A stretch of DNA of 64,000 nucleotides from Actinomycetes bacterium (GTDB taxonomy: Bacteria; Actinomycetota; Actinomycetes; Actinomycetales; Microbacteriaceae): the NCBI GenBank assembly GCA_023431405.1, contig JAEYVZ010000049.1:62001-126000 (forward strand), read 5' to 3'. The position numbers were made by a program, and so were the translations under genes. This document shows, one piece after another, positions 1-8,346 of this stretch (position 1 is the first letter of the stretch; each line of letters starts with the position of its first letter). The notes beneath the pieces were generated by a model. It was not told the origin of the DNA. It made no database searches and saw only the letters and a program-made list of their open reading frames with translations.

Positions 1-672
1 GCGGTGGAGCTGTGCCGGCGCATGGCCAAGCCCGTGATCGTGGCGACGCAGATGCTCGAGTCGATGATCGAGAACCCCGTGCCTACCCGCGCCGAGACGA
101 GCGACGTCGCCAACGCTGTCCTCGACGGCGCGGATGCGGTGATGCTCTCCGGCGAGACGAGTGTCGGCAAGTATCCGATCGTCGTGGTGGAGACCATGTC
201 GCGCATCGTGGAGTCCACGGAAGAGCACGGCCTGGAGCGCATCCAGCCGTTCACGACACGGCCGCGCACCCAGGGTGGCATCATCACGCTCGCCGCGAAT
301 GAAGTCGCGGAGTTCGTGGAAGCGAAGTACATCTGCATCTTCACGGAGTCGGGCGACACCGCGCGCCGGATGTCGCGGCTTCGGCCCGGCATCCCCATGA
401 TGGCCTTCGCCGTCGACCCCGCGATCCGCCGGCGCATGGCGCTCACGTGGGGAGTGCAGTCGACGCTCGTGGAGCACGTCGCCCACACCGACCTGATGTT
501 CCTCCAGGTGGACGACTTCTTCCTGAAGAACAACCTCGCCCAGGAGGGCGACAAGGTCGTCGTGATCTCGGGATCCCCTCCCGGGATCATCGGCTCGACC
601 AACGACATCCGCGTGCACAAGATCGGCGATGCCGTGCACGGCAAGGCACCGATCTACAAGGCCGAGAAGTAG
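1..672 (+). CDS. pyk: pyruvate kinase, 3' part (5' end outside window)
   Basis: Pyruvate kinase makes pyruvate and ATP from phosphoenolpyruvate and ADP, the last step of glycolysis, in the cytoplasm. The reading frame is open from base 1. The visible 223 residues begin just before the conserved segment AKPVIVATQMLESM of the catalytic barrel, continue through LDGADAVMLSGET, and include the whole C-terminal domain, ending in APIYKAEK. The family is usually about 470-480 residues, so roughly the first half is missing because the window starts inside the gene, not because the gene is broken. A strong hairpin follows at 697-726. Confidence 0.97.
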   Translation, partial: AVELCRRMAKPVIVATQMLESMIENPVPTRAETSDVANAVLDGADAVMLSGETSVGKYPIVVVETMSRIVESTEEHGLERIQPFTTRPRTQGGIITLAANEVAEFVEAKYICIFTESGDTARRMSRLRPGIPMMAFAVDPAIRRRMALTWGVQSTLVEHVAHTDLMFLQVDDFFLKNNLAQEGDKVVVISGSPPGIIGSTNDIRVHKIGDAVHGKAPIYKAEK

Positions 673-696
673 CGGCGGCCGTCGCACAGCGATGAG

Positions 697-726
697 AGAG
701 GGGGACGTCCGCGGACGTCCCCCTCT
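697..726. terminator. hairpin terminator between pyk and tRNA-Leu
   Basis: Arms GAGGGGGACGTCC (698-710) and GGACGTCCCCCTC (713-725) are perfectly complementary, with one further A-T pair outside. It lies 25 bases after the pyk stop and before the 3' end of the tRNA gene on the other strand, so it could end transcription from both sides. Only a short T stretch follows. Confidence 0.75.
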
Positions 727-764
727 TGTCGTGCAGCAGAGGCGGCAGGCCTCCGTGCATGTCG

Positions 765-847
765 TGCCGGTGGTGGGAGTCGAACCCACACGCCCTTGCG
801 GGCAACCGAGTTTGAGTCGGTCGCGTCTGCCATTCCGCCACACCGGC
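765..847 (-). tRNA. tRNA-Leu, anticodon CAA
   Basis: On the minus strand the acceptor arm GCCGGTG pairs with CACCGGC, followed by discriminator A at 765. The anticodon stem CCGA/TCGG encloses loop CTCAAAC, giving anticodon CAA (reads UUG). The T-arm GTGGGTTCGACTCCCAC is present, with a long variable arm TTGCCCGCAAGGGCG as expected for a class II leucine tRNA. CCA is not encoded. A tRNA-Leu between pyk and the ANTAR regulator fits actinobacterial gene order. Confidence 0.95.
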
Positions 848-924
848 GCACGTCTCTCGACGATACCGCAGACGTCATCCGTATCCTGCCGTGACGGCGC
901 GATGTCCTGCTCTAAGATGGACAG

Positions 925-1545
925 GTGACAGAGCAGGAACAGACCTCCACCGGCACGACTTCCGCTCCGCGACGCGTCGTCGTCGCCGAGGACGAGTCGC
1001 TCATCCGCCTCGACATCGTCGAGATCCTCCGGGACAACGGCTTCGACGTCGTCGGCGAGGCGGGTGACGGCGAGACGGCCGTCCAGCTCGCCACCGAGCT
1101 GCGTCCCGACCTCGTGATCATGGACGTCAAAATGCCTGTGCTCGACGGGATCAGCGCGGCCGAGAAGCTGAGCAAGGCGCACATCGCCCCCGTCGTGCTT
1201 CTCACGGCCTTCAGCCAGAAGGAGCTCGTGGAACGTGCGAGCGAGGCCGGCGCCCTGGCGTACGTCGTGAAGCCCTTCACGCCCAACGACTTGCTGCCTG
1301 CGATCGAGATCGCCCTCGCCCGATACGAGCAGATCATCACGCTGGAAGCCGAGGTCGCCGACATGGTCGAGCGCTTCGAGACCCGCAAGCTCGTCGACCG
1401 CGCCAAGGGACTCCTCAACGAGAAGATGGGTCTCAGCGAGCCGGAGGCCTTCCGGTGGATTCAGAAGGCGTCGATGGACCGCCGCCTCACGATGCAGGAC
1501 GTCGCGAAGGCGATCATCGAGCAGCTCTCGCCCAAGAAGGGCTGA
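925..1545 (+). CDS. pdtaR: ANTAR-domain response regulator (PdtaR type)
   Basis: Response regulator of 206 residues with an N-terminal receiver domain (about 16-135) and a C-terminal ANTAR RNA-binding domain (about 145-200), which in this family acts by antitermination or RNA binding after phosphorylation by a histidine kinase. The receiver has acidic residues E22 and D23, phospho-acceptor D67 in VIMDVKMP, the T of LLTAF and the K of VVKPF. No kinase gene is nearby, so the partner must be elsewhere. The GTG start lies 6 nt after a TAAGAT box (913-918), so the mRNA is probably leaderless. Position next to pyk and polA matches mycobacterial Rv1626, the basis for the symbol. Confidence 0.93.
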   Translation: MTEQEQTSTGTTSAPRRVVVAEDESLIRLDIVEILRDNGFDVVGEAGDGETAVQLATELRPDLVIMDVKMPVLDGISAAEKLSKAHIAPVVLLTAFSQKELVERASEAGALAYVVKPFTPNDLLPAIEIALARYEQIITLEAEVADMVERFETRKLVDRAKGLLNEKMGLSEPEAFRWIQKASMDRRLTMQDVAKAIIEQLSPKKG

Positions 1546-1564
1546 CGCACGCCCTCGAGTCCGC

Positions 1565-1999
1565 TCAGGCCGACGGCCGTTCGCGGATCATGTTCGTGAT
1601 GCGGATCGTGGAGCATCGGCGGCCCTGATCGTCGGTGACGACGATCTCGTGAACGGTCATGCTTCGTCCGAGGTGGATGGGCGTGCACACTCCCGTGACG
1701 ATTCCGCTGGTCGCCGAGCGTGTGTGGGTCGCATTGATGTCGACGCCGACGGCGAGCCTGTCTTCGCCTGCGTGGAGGTTCGCGGCCATCGAACCCAGCG
1801 ACTCACCGAGAACGACATATGCACCGCCGTGCATGAGCCCGACCGGCTGCGTGTTGCCCTCGACCGGCATGGTGGCGACGCAGCGGTCGATGGAGAACTC
1901 GGTGAACGTCATCCCCATCTTCTCGGCCAGGGCACCCATGCCACGACGGGCGGCCCATTCGAGACCATCGATGGCGGGGGAGGAGGGGTCGGGCGTCAT
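1565..1999 (-). CDS. PaaI-family hotdog thioesterase
   Basis: A 144-residue single hotdog-fold protein of the PaaI/YdiI acyl-CoA thioesterase family, which hydrolyses thioesters such as aryl- or fatty acyl-CoA in the cytoplasm. The family signature is visible as GLMHGGAYVVLGESLGS near residues 50-66, followed by AVGVDINATHTRS and the terminal strand segment. The real substrate cannot be read from sequence. It converges on the ANTAR gene with 19 bases between stops. Upstream of the ATG the minus strand carries AAGGTGAG as a ribosome binding site. It is divergent from polA, 57 bases away. Confidence 0.9.
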   Translation of the reverse strand: MTPDPSSPAIDGLEWAARRGMGALAEKMGMTFTEFSIDRCVATMPVEGNTQPVGLMHGGAYVVLGESLGSMAANLHAGEDRLAVGVDINATHTRSATSGIVTGVCTPIHLGRSMTVHEIVVTDDQGRRCSTIRITNMIRERPSA

Positions 2000-2056
2000 C
2001 GCTCACCTTCGTCAGTGTCCGTTCGAGGTGTCCGCGGCCCCGTCTAGGCTTGCAGG

Positions 2057-4690
2057 GTGACGGACTCCGAAAAGCCTACCCTTCTCGTCGTCGACGGCCA
2101 TTCGCTGGCCTACCGCGCATTCTTCGCCCTGCCGGTCGACAACTTCTCCACGAAGGACGGCCAGCACACCAACGGCATCTACGGCTTCCTGTCGATGTTC
2201 GTGAATCTCCTCAAGGCCGAGAAGCCGACGCACCTGGCGGTCGCTTTCGACACATCGCGTCAGTCCTTCCGCACGGAGACCTACCCCGAGTACAAGGCGA
2301 ACCGATCGGAGTCGCCGGCCGAGTTCAAGGGACAGATCCCGCTCCTGCAGGAGTGCCTCGCGGCGATGAACGTGACCGTCCTCACTCAGGAGGGCGTCGA
2401 AGCCGATGACATCCTCGCCACCCTCGCAACGCAGGGCGCCGAGCAGGGTTTCGACGTGCTGGTCTGCTCGGGAGACCGCGACACCATCCAGCTGGTCACC
2501 GACCGGGTGACACTCCTGTACCCCAACGTGCAGGGAGTCTCGCAGCTCAAGCGCTACACGCCCGAGGCCGTCATCGAGAAGTACGGGCTCCCGCCGCAGA
2601 ACTATCCCGACATCGCCGCACTGGTCGGCGAGACCAGCGACAACCTGCCCGGGGTTCCCAAGGTGGGGGAGAAGACGGCGGTCAAGTGGCTGACACAGTT
2701 CGGTTCGCTCGACGAGCTGCTCTCCCGCGCCGACGAGATCAAGGGTGTCGTGGGCGGAAATCTGCGCGAGCATCTCGACGACGTACGACGCAACCGCTCG
2801 CTGAACGCCCTGCTGCGCGACGTCGACCTGCCGGTGACCCCCGCAGACCTCGCGGTGCAGCCGATCGACGCCCAGGCTGTGCGCGACATCTTCGCCCGGC
2901 TGGAGTTCCGCACCCTCCTCCCGCGGGTGTTCGAGGCCGCCGGTGAGCTGGATGCCCCCACCCACGACGCGCCCGCCGTGGAGGCTCCGACGCCCGCCGA
3001 GCCCGGGCCCGACGCGCTCGCGGCCTGGCTCGCCGCGCGCAGCGAGGCCGTCGGCGTCACGGTGACCCTGAGCGGCGGCCTTCCGCACCGCATAGGGTTC
3101 GCGACGCTCGACGAGGCGGTGGAGACCACGTGGTCGGATGCCACCGCCACCGCGCTGACCGCCTGGCTCGAGAGCGACGCCCCGAAGGTGCTCGCCGACG
3201 CCAAGCCGCAGGTCAAAGCACTGCGACGGGTCGGCATCCGTCTCGGCGGTCTCGTCTTCGATCCGATCCTCGCCGGCTGGCTGCTTCGTCCGAGCTTCCC
3301 CGACAAGCGACTGGCCGACCTGGTCGACCGCTACCTCGGCGAGAAGCTGCCCGAGGCCGATCCCACTCAGCTCGTGCCGGAGACGGAGGGGGCCACTCCG
3401 GGTCAGCTCGCCTGGTATCTCCTCCGGGTCAGCGCAGCGCTCGGTGACGAGTTGCCCGACTCCGTGGCCGCCGTCCTCCGCGACATCGAGCTTCCGACGC
3501 TCGACACCCTCGCCGACATGGAACTGGCCGGCGTCGCCGTCTCGCACGACCTGCTGTCGGAGTTCTCCGGCGAACTGGCGGCGCGCGCGGAGTCCGTCGC
3601 GCAGCTCGCCTACGCGGAGATCGGACGCGAGGTGAACCTCGGGTCGCCCAAGCAACTCCAGGAGGTGCTCTTCGACCAGCTGGAGCTCCCGAAGACCCGC
3701 AAGACCAAGACGGGATACTCGACAGACGCGGCGGTGCTGGCCGACCTCCAAGACACCCATCCGCATCCCTTCCTCGACCTGCTCCTGCAGCACCGGGAAG
3801 CGACGAAGATGCGCCAGATCATCGAATCGCTCGACACGGCGATCGGCGCCGACGGACGCATCCACACGACGTATCTCCAGACCGGCAGCCAGACGGGTCG
3901 GCTCTCCAGCACCGATCCGAACCTGCAGAACATCCCTATCCGCACCGAGGAGTCGCGTCGCATCCGCGCCGCCTTCGAGGTGGGCACGGGATACGAGACG
4001 CTGCTGACGGCCGACTACTCGCAGATCGAGATGCGCATCATGGCGCACCTGTCGGGCGACCCGGGGCTGATCGAAGCGTTCAACTCCGGTGAAGACCTGC
4101 ACCGCTTCGTCGGTGCGCGGGTCTTCGGGGTGGAGCCCGCCGACGTCACCCCCGCCATGCGCACCAAGGTGAAGGCGATGTCGTATGGGCTCGTCTACGG
4201 CCTCAGCGCATTCGGTCTCTCGAAGCAGCTGCGCATCGAGCAGTCGGAGGCGAAGCAGCTGATGACCGAGTACTTCGCCCGATTCGGCGCTGTCCGCGAC
4301 TACCTGCGCTCGTCGGTGGCTCAAGCCCGCCTCGACGGCTACACGGAGACCATCTTCGGCCGCCGCCGTCCTTTCCCCGACCTCACGAGCCCCAACCGGG
4401 TTCTGCGGGAGAACGCCGAACGCGCGGCGCTCAACGCGCCCATTCAGGGCAGCGCCGCAGACATCATGAAGATCGCGCTCTTCCGCATCCACGGTGAGTT
4501 CCTGTCGGAGGGCCTCGCCTCGCGCGTCCTGCTGCAGATCCACGACGAACTCGTGGTCGAGGTCGCTGCCGGCGAGTGGGAGGCTGTCGAGCACATCGTG
4601 AAACACCGTATGGGCGACGCCGCCGACCTGTCGGTGCCGCTCGATGTGCAGATCGGCCGCGGACCGAACTGGGATGCCGCGGGGCACTGA
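2057..4690 (+). CDS. polA: DNA polymerase I
   Basis: Repair and Okazaki-fragment-processing polymerase, 877 residues. The 5' nuclease domain (about 1-300) shows VVDGHSLAYRAFF, GVEADDILATLA, CSGDRDTIQLV and GETSDNLPGVPKVGEKTA. The middle region (about 320-480) aligns by position with the 3'-5' exonuclease domain but lacks the DxE metal ligands, reading AVGVTVTLSGG there, so proofreading should be absent as in many actinobacterial PolA proteins. The polymerase domain has motif A LLTADYSQIEMR, motif B RTKVKAMSYGLVYG and motif C LQIHDELVVEV. The GTG start sits 6 nt after TAGGCT (2045-2050), pointing to a leaderless message. Confidence 0.98.
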   Translation: MTDSEKPTLLVVDGHSLAYRAFFALPVDNFSTKDGQHTNGIYGFLSMFVNLLKAEKPTHLAVAFDTSRQSFRTETYPEYKANRSESPAEFKGQIPLLQECLAAMNVTVLTQEGVEADDILATLATQGAEQGFDVLVCSGDRDTIQLVTDRVTLLYPNVQGVSQLKRYTPEAVIEKYGLPPQNYPDIAALVGETSDNLPGVPKVGEKTAVKWLTQFGSLDELLSRADEIKGVVGGNLREHLDDVRRNRSLNALLRDVDLPVTPADLAVQPIDAQAVRDIFARLEFRTLLPRVFEAAGELDAPTHDAPAVEAPTPAEPGPDALAAWLAARSEAVGVTVTLSGGLPHRIGFATLDEAVETTWSDATATALTAWLESDAPKVLADAKPQVKALRRVGIRLGGLVFDPILAGWLLRPSFPDKRLADLVDRYLGEKLPEADPTQLVPETEGATPGQLAWYLLRVSAALGDELPDSVAAVLRDIELPTLDTLADMELAGVAVSHDLLSEFSGELAARAESVAQLAYAEIGREVNLGSPKQLQEVLFDQLELPKTRKTKTGYSTDAAVLADLQDTHPHPFLDLLLQHREATKMRQIIESLDTAIGADGRIHTTYLQTGSQTGRLSSTDPNLQNIPIRTEESRRIRAAFEVGTGYETLLTADYSQIEMRIMAHLSGDPGLIEAFNSGEDLHRFVGARVFGVEPADVTPAMRTKVKAMSYGLVYGLSAFGLSKQLRIEQSEAKQLMTEYFARFGAVRDYLRSSVAQARLDGYTETIFGRRRPFPDLTSPNRVLRENAERAALNAPIQGSAADIMKIALFRIHGEFLSEGLASRVLLQIHDELVVEVAAGEWEAVEHIVKHRMGDAADLSVPLDVQIGRGPNWDAAGH

Positions 4691-4781
4691 TCGCGACCGC
4701 TCACCGTCGGCGCGGGGAACCGGGTCGAGCGCTTCGGGCGAGCCCCCGATCGGCGGGGCGAAGCCCGGATAGGCTCGGATC

Positions 4782-6458
4782 ATGACTGATGCACAACGCA
4801 CCCCGACACCGATCGACGCGATCGCCGACGGCTGGGTTGACACCGCCGCGGAACTGTCGCCGGGCCTTGCCACCTACATCGGGCGCTTCGAATACAACGA
4901 CCGCCTCGACGACCTGTCTCCGGAAGGTGCTGCGCGCGGCTACGAGGCCGCCAAGGCGGCTCTGGCGGCTCTGGAGGCCGCGGAGCCGGTCGACCAGGTC
5001 GATGTCGTCACGAAGGCTGATCTCGCCGGCGATCTCACCCTGCTGATCGAACTGCATGAGGCAGGCTCGCACCTGCGCGACGTCAACGTGATCGCCTCTC
5101 CCGCGCAGGAGATCCGCAACACGTTCGACCTCATGCCCACCGACACCGTCGATGACTGGTCGGTCGTCTCCGCCCGGCTCAAGGCCGTTCCGGGTGCCAT
5201 CGAGGGCTACATCGAGACGCTCCGCGAAGGTATCGCGGAAGGCATCGTGCCCGCGCGCCGTCAGGTGAACGAGGTCGTCGGTCAGATCGCGCGCTACACA
5301 GCCGACAACGGCTTCTTCGCCACTTTCGCCGGCGACGCCGCACCCAGCGAAGGCAACCTGCCGGCTTCCCTCGCCCGTGACCTCAACGACAACGCCAACG
5401 CGGCCCGCGTGGCCTACGACCAGCTCGCCTCGTTCCTGAGCACGGAGCTGGCTCCGGAAGCGGCCGAGAAGGATGCCGTCGGGCGCGAGCTGTACGCGCT
5501 CAACTCGCGCCGCTTCCTCGGCGCGGTCATCGACCTCGACGAGACCTACGAGTGGGGCATCGAGGAGCTCGCCCGCATGGTGGCCGAGCAGGAGTCGATC
5601 GCACGCGAGATCAAGGACGGAGCGAGCGTCGAAGAGGCCGTGGCGTTCCTCGAGTCCGACCCGGCGCGCAAGCTCCACGGCACGGATGCGCTGCAGAAGT
5701 GGATGCAGGAGACCAGCGACCGCGCGGTCGCGGAGCTCGGGAAGACCCACTTCGACATCCCCGAGCCGATCAAGCGACTCGAATGCATGATCGCCCCGAC
5801 CAACGAAGGCGGGATCTACTACACCGGACCGACGGACGACTTCTCAAGGCCGGGGCGGATGTGGTGGTCGGTGCCGGAGGGCGTGACATCCTTCGACACG
5901 TGGCGAGAGCTCACGACCGTGTACCACGAGGGCGTCCCGGGTCACCACCTGCAGATCGCCCAGGCGGTGTACAACCGCGCCGAGCTCAACTCGTGGCGCC
6001 GGCTCCTCGCCGGCTCCAGCGGCCACGCCGAGGGCTGGGCGCTGTACGCGGAGCGCCTGATGGAGCAGCTCGGCTACCTCGACGACCCTGCCGACCGGCT
6101 GGGGATGCTCGACGGTCAGCGGATGCGTGCGGCCCGCGTCGTGCTCGACATCGGTGTGCACCTCGAGAAGCCTCGCCTCGACGGCAACGGCACGTGGGAT
6201 GCCGACTACGCGCTCGAGTTCATGCGTCGCAACGTCAACATGTCCGACCAGTTCGTGCAGTTCGAGGTGAACCGTTACCTCGGCTGGCCGGGCCAGGCCC
6301 CCTCCTATAAGGTCGGTCAGCGCATCTGGGAGCAGATCCGCGACGACGTCGCCGAGCGCGAGGGCGCCGACTTCGACATCAAGCGCTTCCACATGCGCGC
6401 GCTGCGACTCGGCGGTGTCGGCCTCGACACGCTGCGCATGGCGCTCGCCCAGGACTGA
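4782..6458 (+). CDS. DUF885 family protein, putative metallopeptidase-like
   Basis: A 558-residue protein of the DUF885 family. Members resemble zinc metallopeptidases; the motif YHEGVPGHHLQ around residue 381 carries an HExxxGHH pattern, and HAEGWALYAERL follows about 35 residues later, both typical of the family. No signal peptide is visible, so it is probably cytoplasmic. The exact substrate is unknown. The gene follows polA by 91 bases but has its own TAGGCT box (4770-4775) 6 nt before the ATG, so it is probably transcribed separately as a leaderless mRNA. Length is normal for the family. Confidence 0.9.
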   Translation: MTDAQRTPTPIDAIADGWVDTAAELSPGLATYIGRFEYNDRLDDLSPEGAARGYEAAKAALAALEAAEPVDQVDVVTKADLAGDLTLLIELHEAGSHLRDVNVIASPAQEIRNTFDLMPTDTVDDWSVVSARLKAVPGAIEGYIETLREGIAEGIVPARRQVNEVVGQIARYTADNGFFATFAGDAAPSEGNLPASLARDLNDNANAARVAYDQLASFLSTELAPEAAEKDAVGRELYALNSRRFLGAVIDLDETYEWGIEELARMVAEQESIAREIKDGASVEEAVAFLESDPARKLHGTDALQKWMQETSDRAVAELGKTHFDIPEPIKRLECMIAPTNEGGIYYTGPTDDFSRPGRMWWSVPEGVTSFDTWRELTTVYHEGVPGHHLQIAQAVYNRAELNSWRRLLAGSSGHAEGWALYAERLMEQLGYLDDPADRLGMLDGQRMRAARVVLDIGVHLEKPRLDGNGTWDADYALEFMRRNVNMSDQFVQFEVNRYLGWPGQAPSYKVGQRIWEQIRDDVAEREGADFDIKRFHMRALRLGGVGLDTLRMALAQD

Positions 6459-6477
6459 TACCGGTCCGCCCGACGCA

Positions 6478-7119
6478 TCAGCGTTCCCCGGCGCCGGGGT
6501 CGGCGTGGCTCAAGAGCCGCACGACCTCGGCGTCGGTCGTCGGGGAGAAGTCGTCGTAGAACTGACCGACCGCCCAGAATTCACGTTGCGGATGCGGGCA
6601 GACCCAGCGGTCGGCGACACCTGCGGGCGGCACCCAGCCTTCGGGGGCGACCGGTGCCGCCAAGACGACCTCCCGCGCCCCGCGTGCCCGCACCGCCCGG
6701 CAGGCGACCTCGGCGGTCGCGCCTGTGGCGATCCCGTCGTCGACGACGATCGCCGTGCGCCCTTCGACAGGTGCCGTGACGGGGAGCAGCGCATCGCGCT
6801 CCTCCAGCACAGCCCGCTCTCGGGCCTCGATGCGAGCGAGGTCGGACGCACTCACGTGCGGCGCCGCTCCCGTGGGCCGATGGATGACACGGAGCCCTTC
6901 GGCGATCGCTCCGAAGGCCACCTCCTCGCGCCCCGGCAGGCCGAGTTTCCGCACCGCGACCGCTGACAGTGGCAGATGGAGGGCGGCAGCGACGGCCGCC
7001 GCCACCGGGACACCGCCGCGGACGATTCCGACCACGACGGCATCGGGGGAGTCGCGCCACCGCGTGAGCGACCGTGCGAGGTCCTTCCCCGCATCCTCGC
7101 GCCCTGCGAAACGGGTCAT
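6478..7119 (-). CDS. phosphoribosyltransferase-fold protein
   Basis: A 213-residue protein with the type I phosphoribosyltransferase fold. The PRPP-binding loop TAIVVDDGIATGATAEVA lies near residues 120-137, and VVGIVRGGVPVAAAVA near residue 30 matches the early strand of such stand-alone enzymes. Close relatives are annotated only as phosphoribosyltransferases, so the acceptor base is unknown. The open frame extends far upstream, but the ATG at 7119 is chosen because TAGCGT (7127-7132) lies 7 nt before it and the family domain starts directly after it. It converges with the DUF885 gene, leaving 19 bases. Confidence 0.88.
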   Translation of the reverse strand: MTRFAGREDAGKDLARSLTRWRDSPDAVVVGIVRGGVPVAAAVAAALHLPLSAVAVRKLGLPGREEVAFGAIAEGLRVIHRPTGAAPHVSASDLARIEARERAVLEERDALLPVTAPVEGRTAIVVDDGIATGATAEVACRAVRARGAREVVLAAPVAPEGWVPPAGVADRWVCPHPQREFWAVGQFYDDFSPTTDAEVVRLLSHADPGAGER

Positions 7120-7281
7120 GTCGCCCACGCTACGCTCGACGACGACGCCGCGGGGGCCTCGCGTGGGGACGATCGCGACGGCGGAACGAAAGCGCCCGCC
7201 CGAACGAGCCGGGAATGAGTCTTCCCGCCGCGACGTTCCATTCGCCGGAATAGAAAAGACCCGTCGGAAGGGCGGCATCAC

Positions 7282-8313
7282 ATGAGCACGGTCCAGTTCG
7301 GTCTCGACACATTCGGCGACGTCACAGAAGGCGACGACGGCGAGCGTCTCACCGATGCGCAGACGATCCGGAACACCGTCGACCAGGCGGTGCTCGCCGA
7401 CGAGGTCGGACTCCACTTCTTCGGTGTCGGTGAGCATCACCGGCACGAGTTCGCCGTCTCGAGCCCCGAGATCGTGCTCGCGGCCGCGGCGGCGCGCACC
7501 AAGAGCATCCACCTCGGCACGGCGGTGACCGTGCTCTCCAGCGACGATCCGGTGCGCGTCTATGAGCGCTTCGCCACCCTCGACGCCGTCTCCGGCGGCC
7601 GCGCCGAGGTGATCCTCGGGCGCGGCTCCTTCATCGAGTCGTTCCCCCTCTTCGGCTACGACTTGAGCGACTATGAGGTGCTGTTCGAAGAGAAGCTCGG
7701 TCTGTTCGCCGAGCTCATGAAGGAGCGGCCCGTCACCTGGCAGGGAACGACCCGCGCTGCTCTCAAGGATGCCGATGTGTATCCCAAGACCGAGAACGGA
7801 CTCACCGCGTGGGTGGGCGTCGGCGGCTCGCCGGAGTCGGTGGTGCGCACCGCCCGCTACGGGTACGGCCTCATGCTCGCGATCATCGGCGGCGAGCCCG
7901 CGCGCTTCCGTCCGTACGTCGACCTGTTCCACCGTTCCGTCGACTCCTTCGGCCATGGACGGCTGCCGGTCGGCATCCACTCGCCCGGACACATCGCCGA
8001 CACCGACGAGCAGGCGTGGGAGGAGCTCTATCCTGCGATGGAGCTCAACCGCAACGCCATCGGCGCCGAACGCGGCTGGCCTCCCTACAGCCGCCTGCAG
8101 TTCCAGCACGACGTCGGTCCCACCGGCTCCGTCTACGCGGGGTCGCCGGAACGCGTGGCCCGGAAGATCGCAGACACCATCCGAACGCTCGGTGCGGATC
8201 GCTTCGACCTCAAGTTCTCGAACGGCCCGCTGTCGCACGCGCGGCTCATGCGCTCGATCGAGCTCTACGGGACGCAGGTCGCCCCTCGCGTCCGAGAACT
8301 CCTCGCCGAGTGA
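7282..8313 (+). CDS. LLM-class flavin-dependent oxidoreductase
   Basis: Luciferase-like monooxygenase family protein of 343 residues, expected to form a TIM barrel that binds reduced FMN or F420. Typical elements are LADEVGLHFFGVGEHH, LGTAVTVLSSDDPVRVYERFATLDAVSGGR and GRGSFIESFPLFG, followed by a C-terminal QFQHDVGPTGSVYAGSPE segment. Substrate and cofactor preference cannot be told from the sequence. No flavin reductase gene is adjacent. The start is supported by GGAAGG upstream of ATG; the neighbouring phosphoribosyltransferase is divergent, 162 bases away, and a shared control region is possible. Confidence 0.92.
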   Translation: MSTVQFGLDTFGDVTEGDDGERLTDAQTIRNTVDQAVLADEVGLHFFGVGEHHRHEFAVSSPEIVLAAAAARTKSIHLGTAVTVLSSDDPVRVYERFATLDAVSGGRAEVILGRGSFIESFPLFGYDLSDYEVLFEEKLGLFAELMKERPVTWQGTTRAALKDADVYPKTENGLTAWVGVGGSPESVVRTARYGYGLMLAIIGGEPARFRPYVDLFHRSVDSFGHGRLPVGIHSPGHIADTDEQAWEELYPAMELNRNAIGAERGWPPYSRLQFQHDVGPTGSVYAGSPERVARKIADTIRTLGADRFDLKFSNGPLSHARLMRSIELYGTQVAPRVRELLAE

Positions 8314-8346
8314 CGCAGGCCCCGCGGCATCCGTAGCATTTCGTCC

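Noticed and set aside
2012..4873. A 953-residue open frame on the minus strand opposite polA
   Set aside because: High GC lowers stop-codon frequency, giving long antisense frames. The plus strand encodes full-length PolA with all motifs, and the antisense protein has no recognisable domain.
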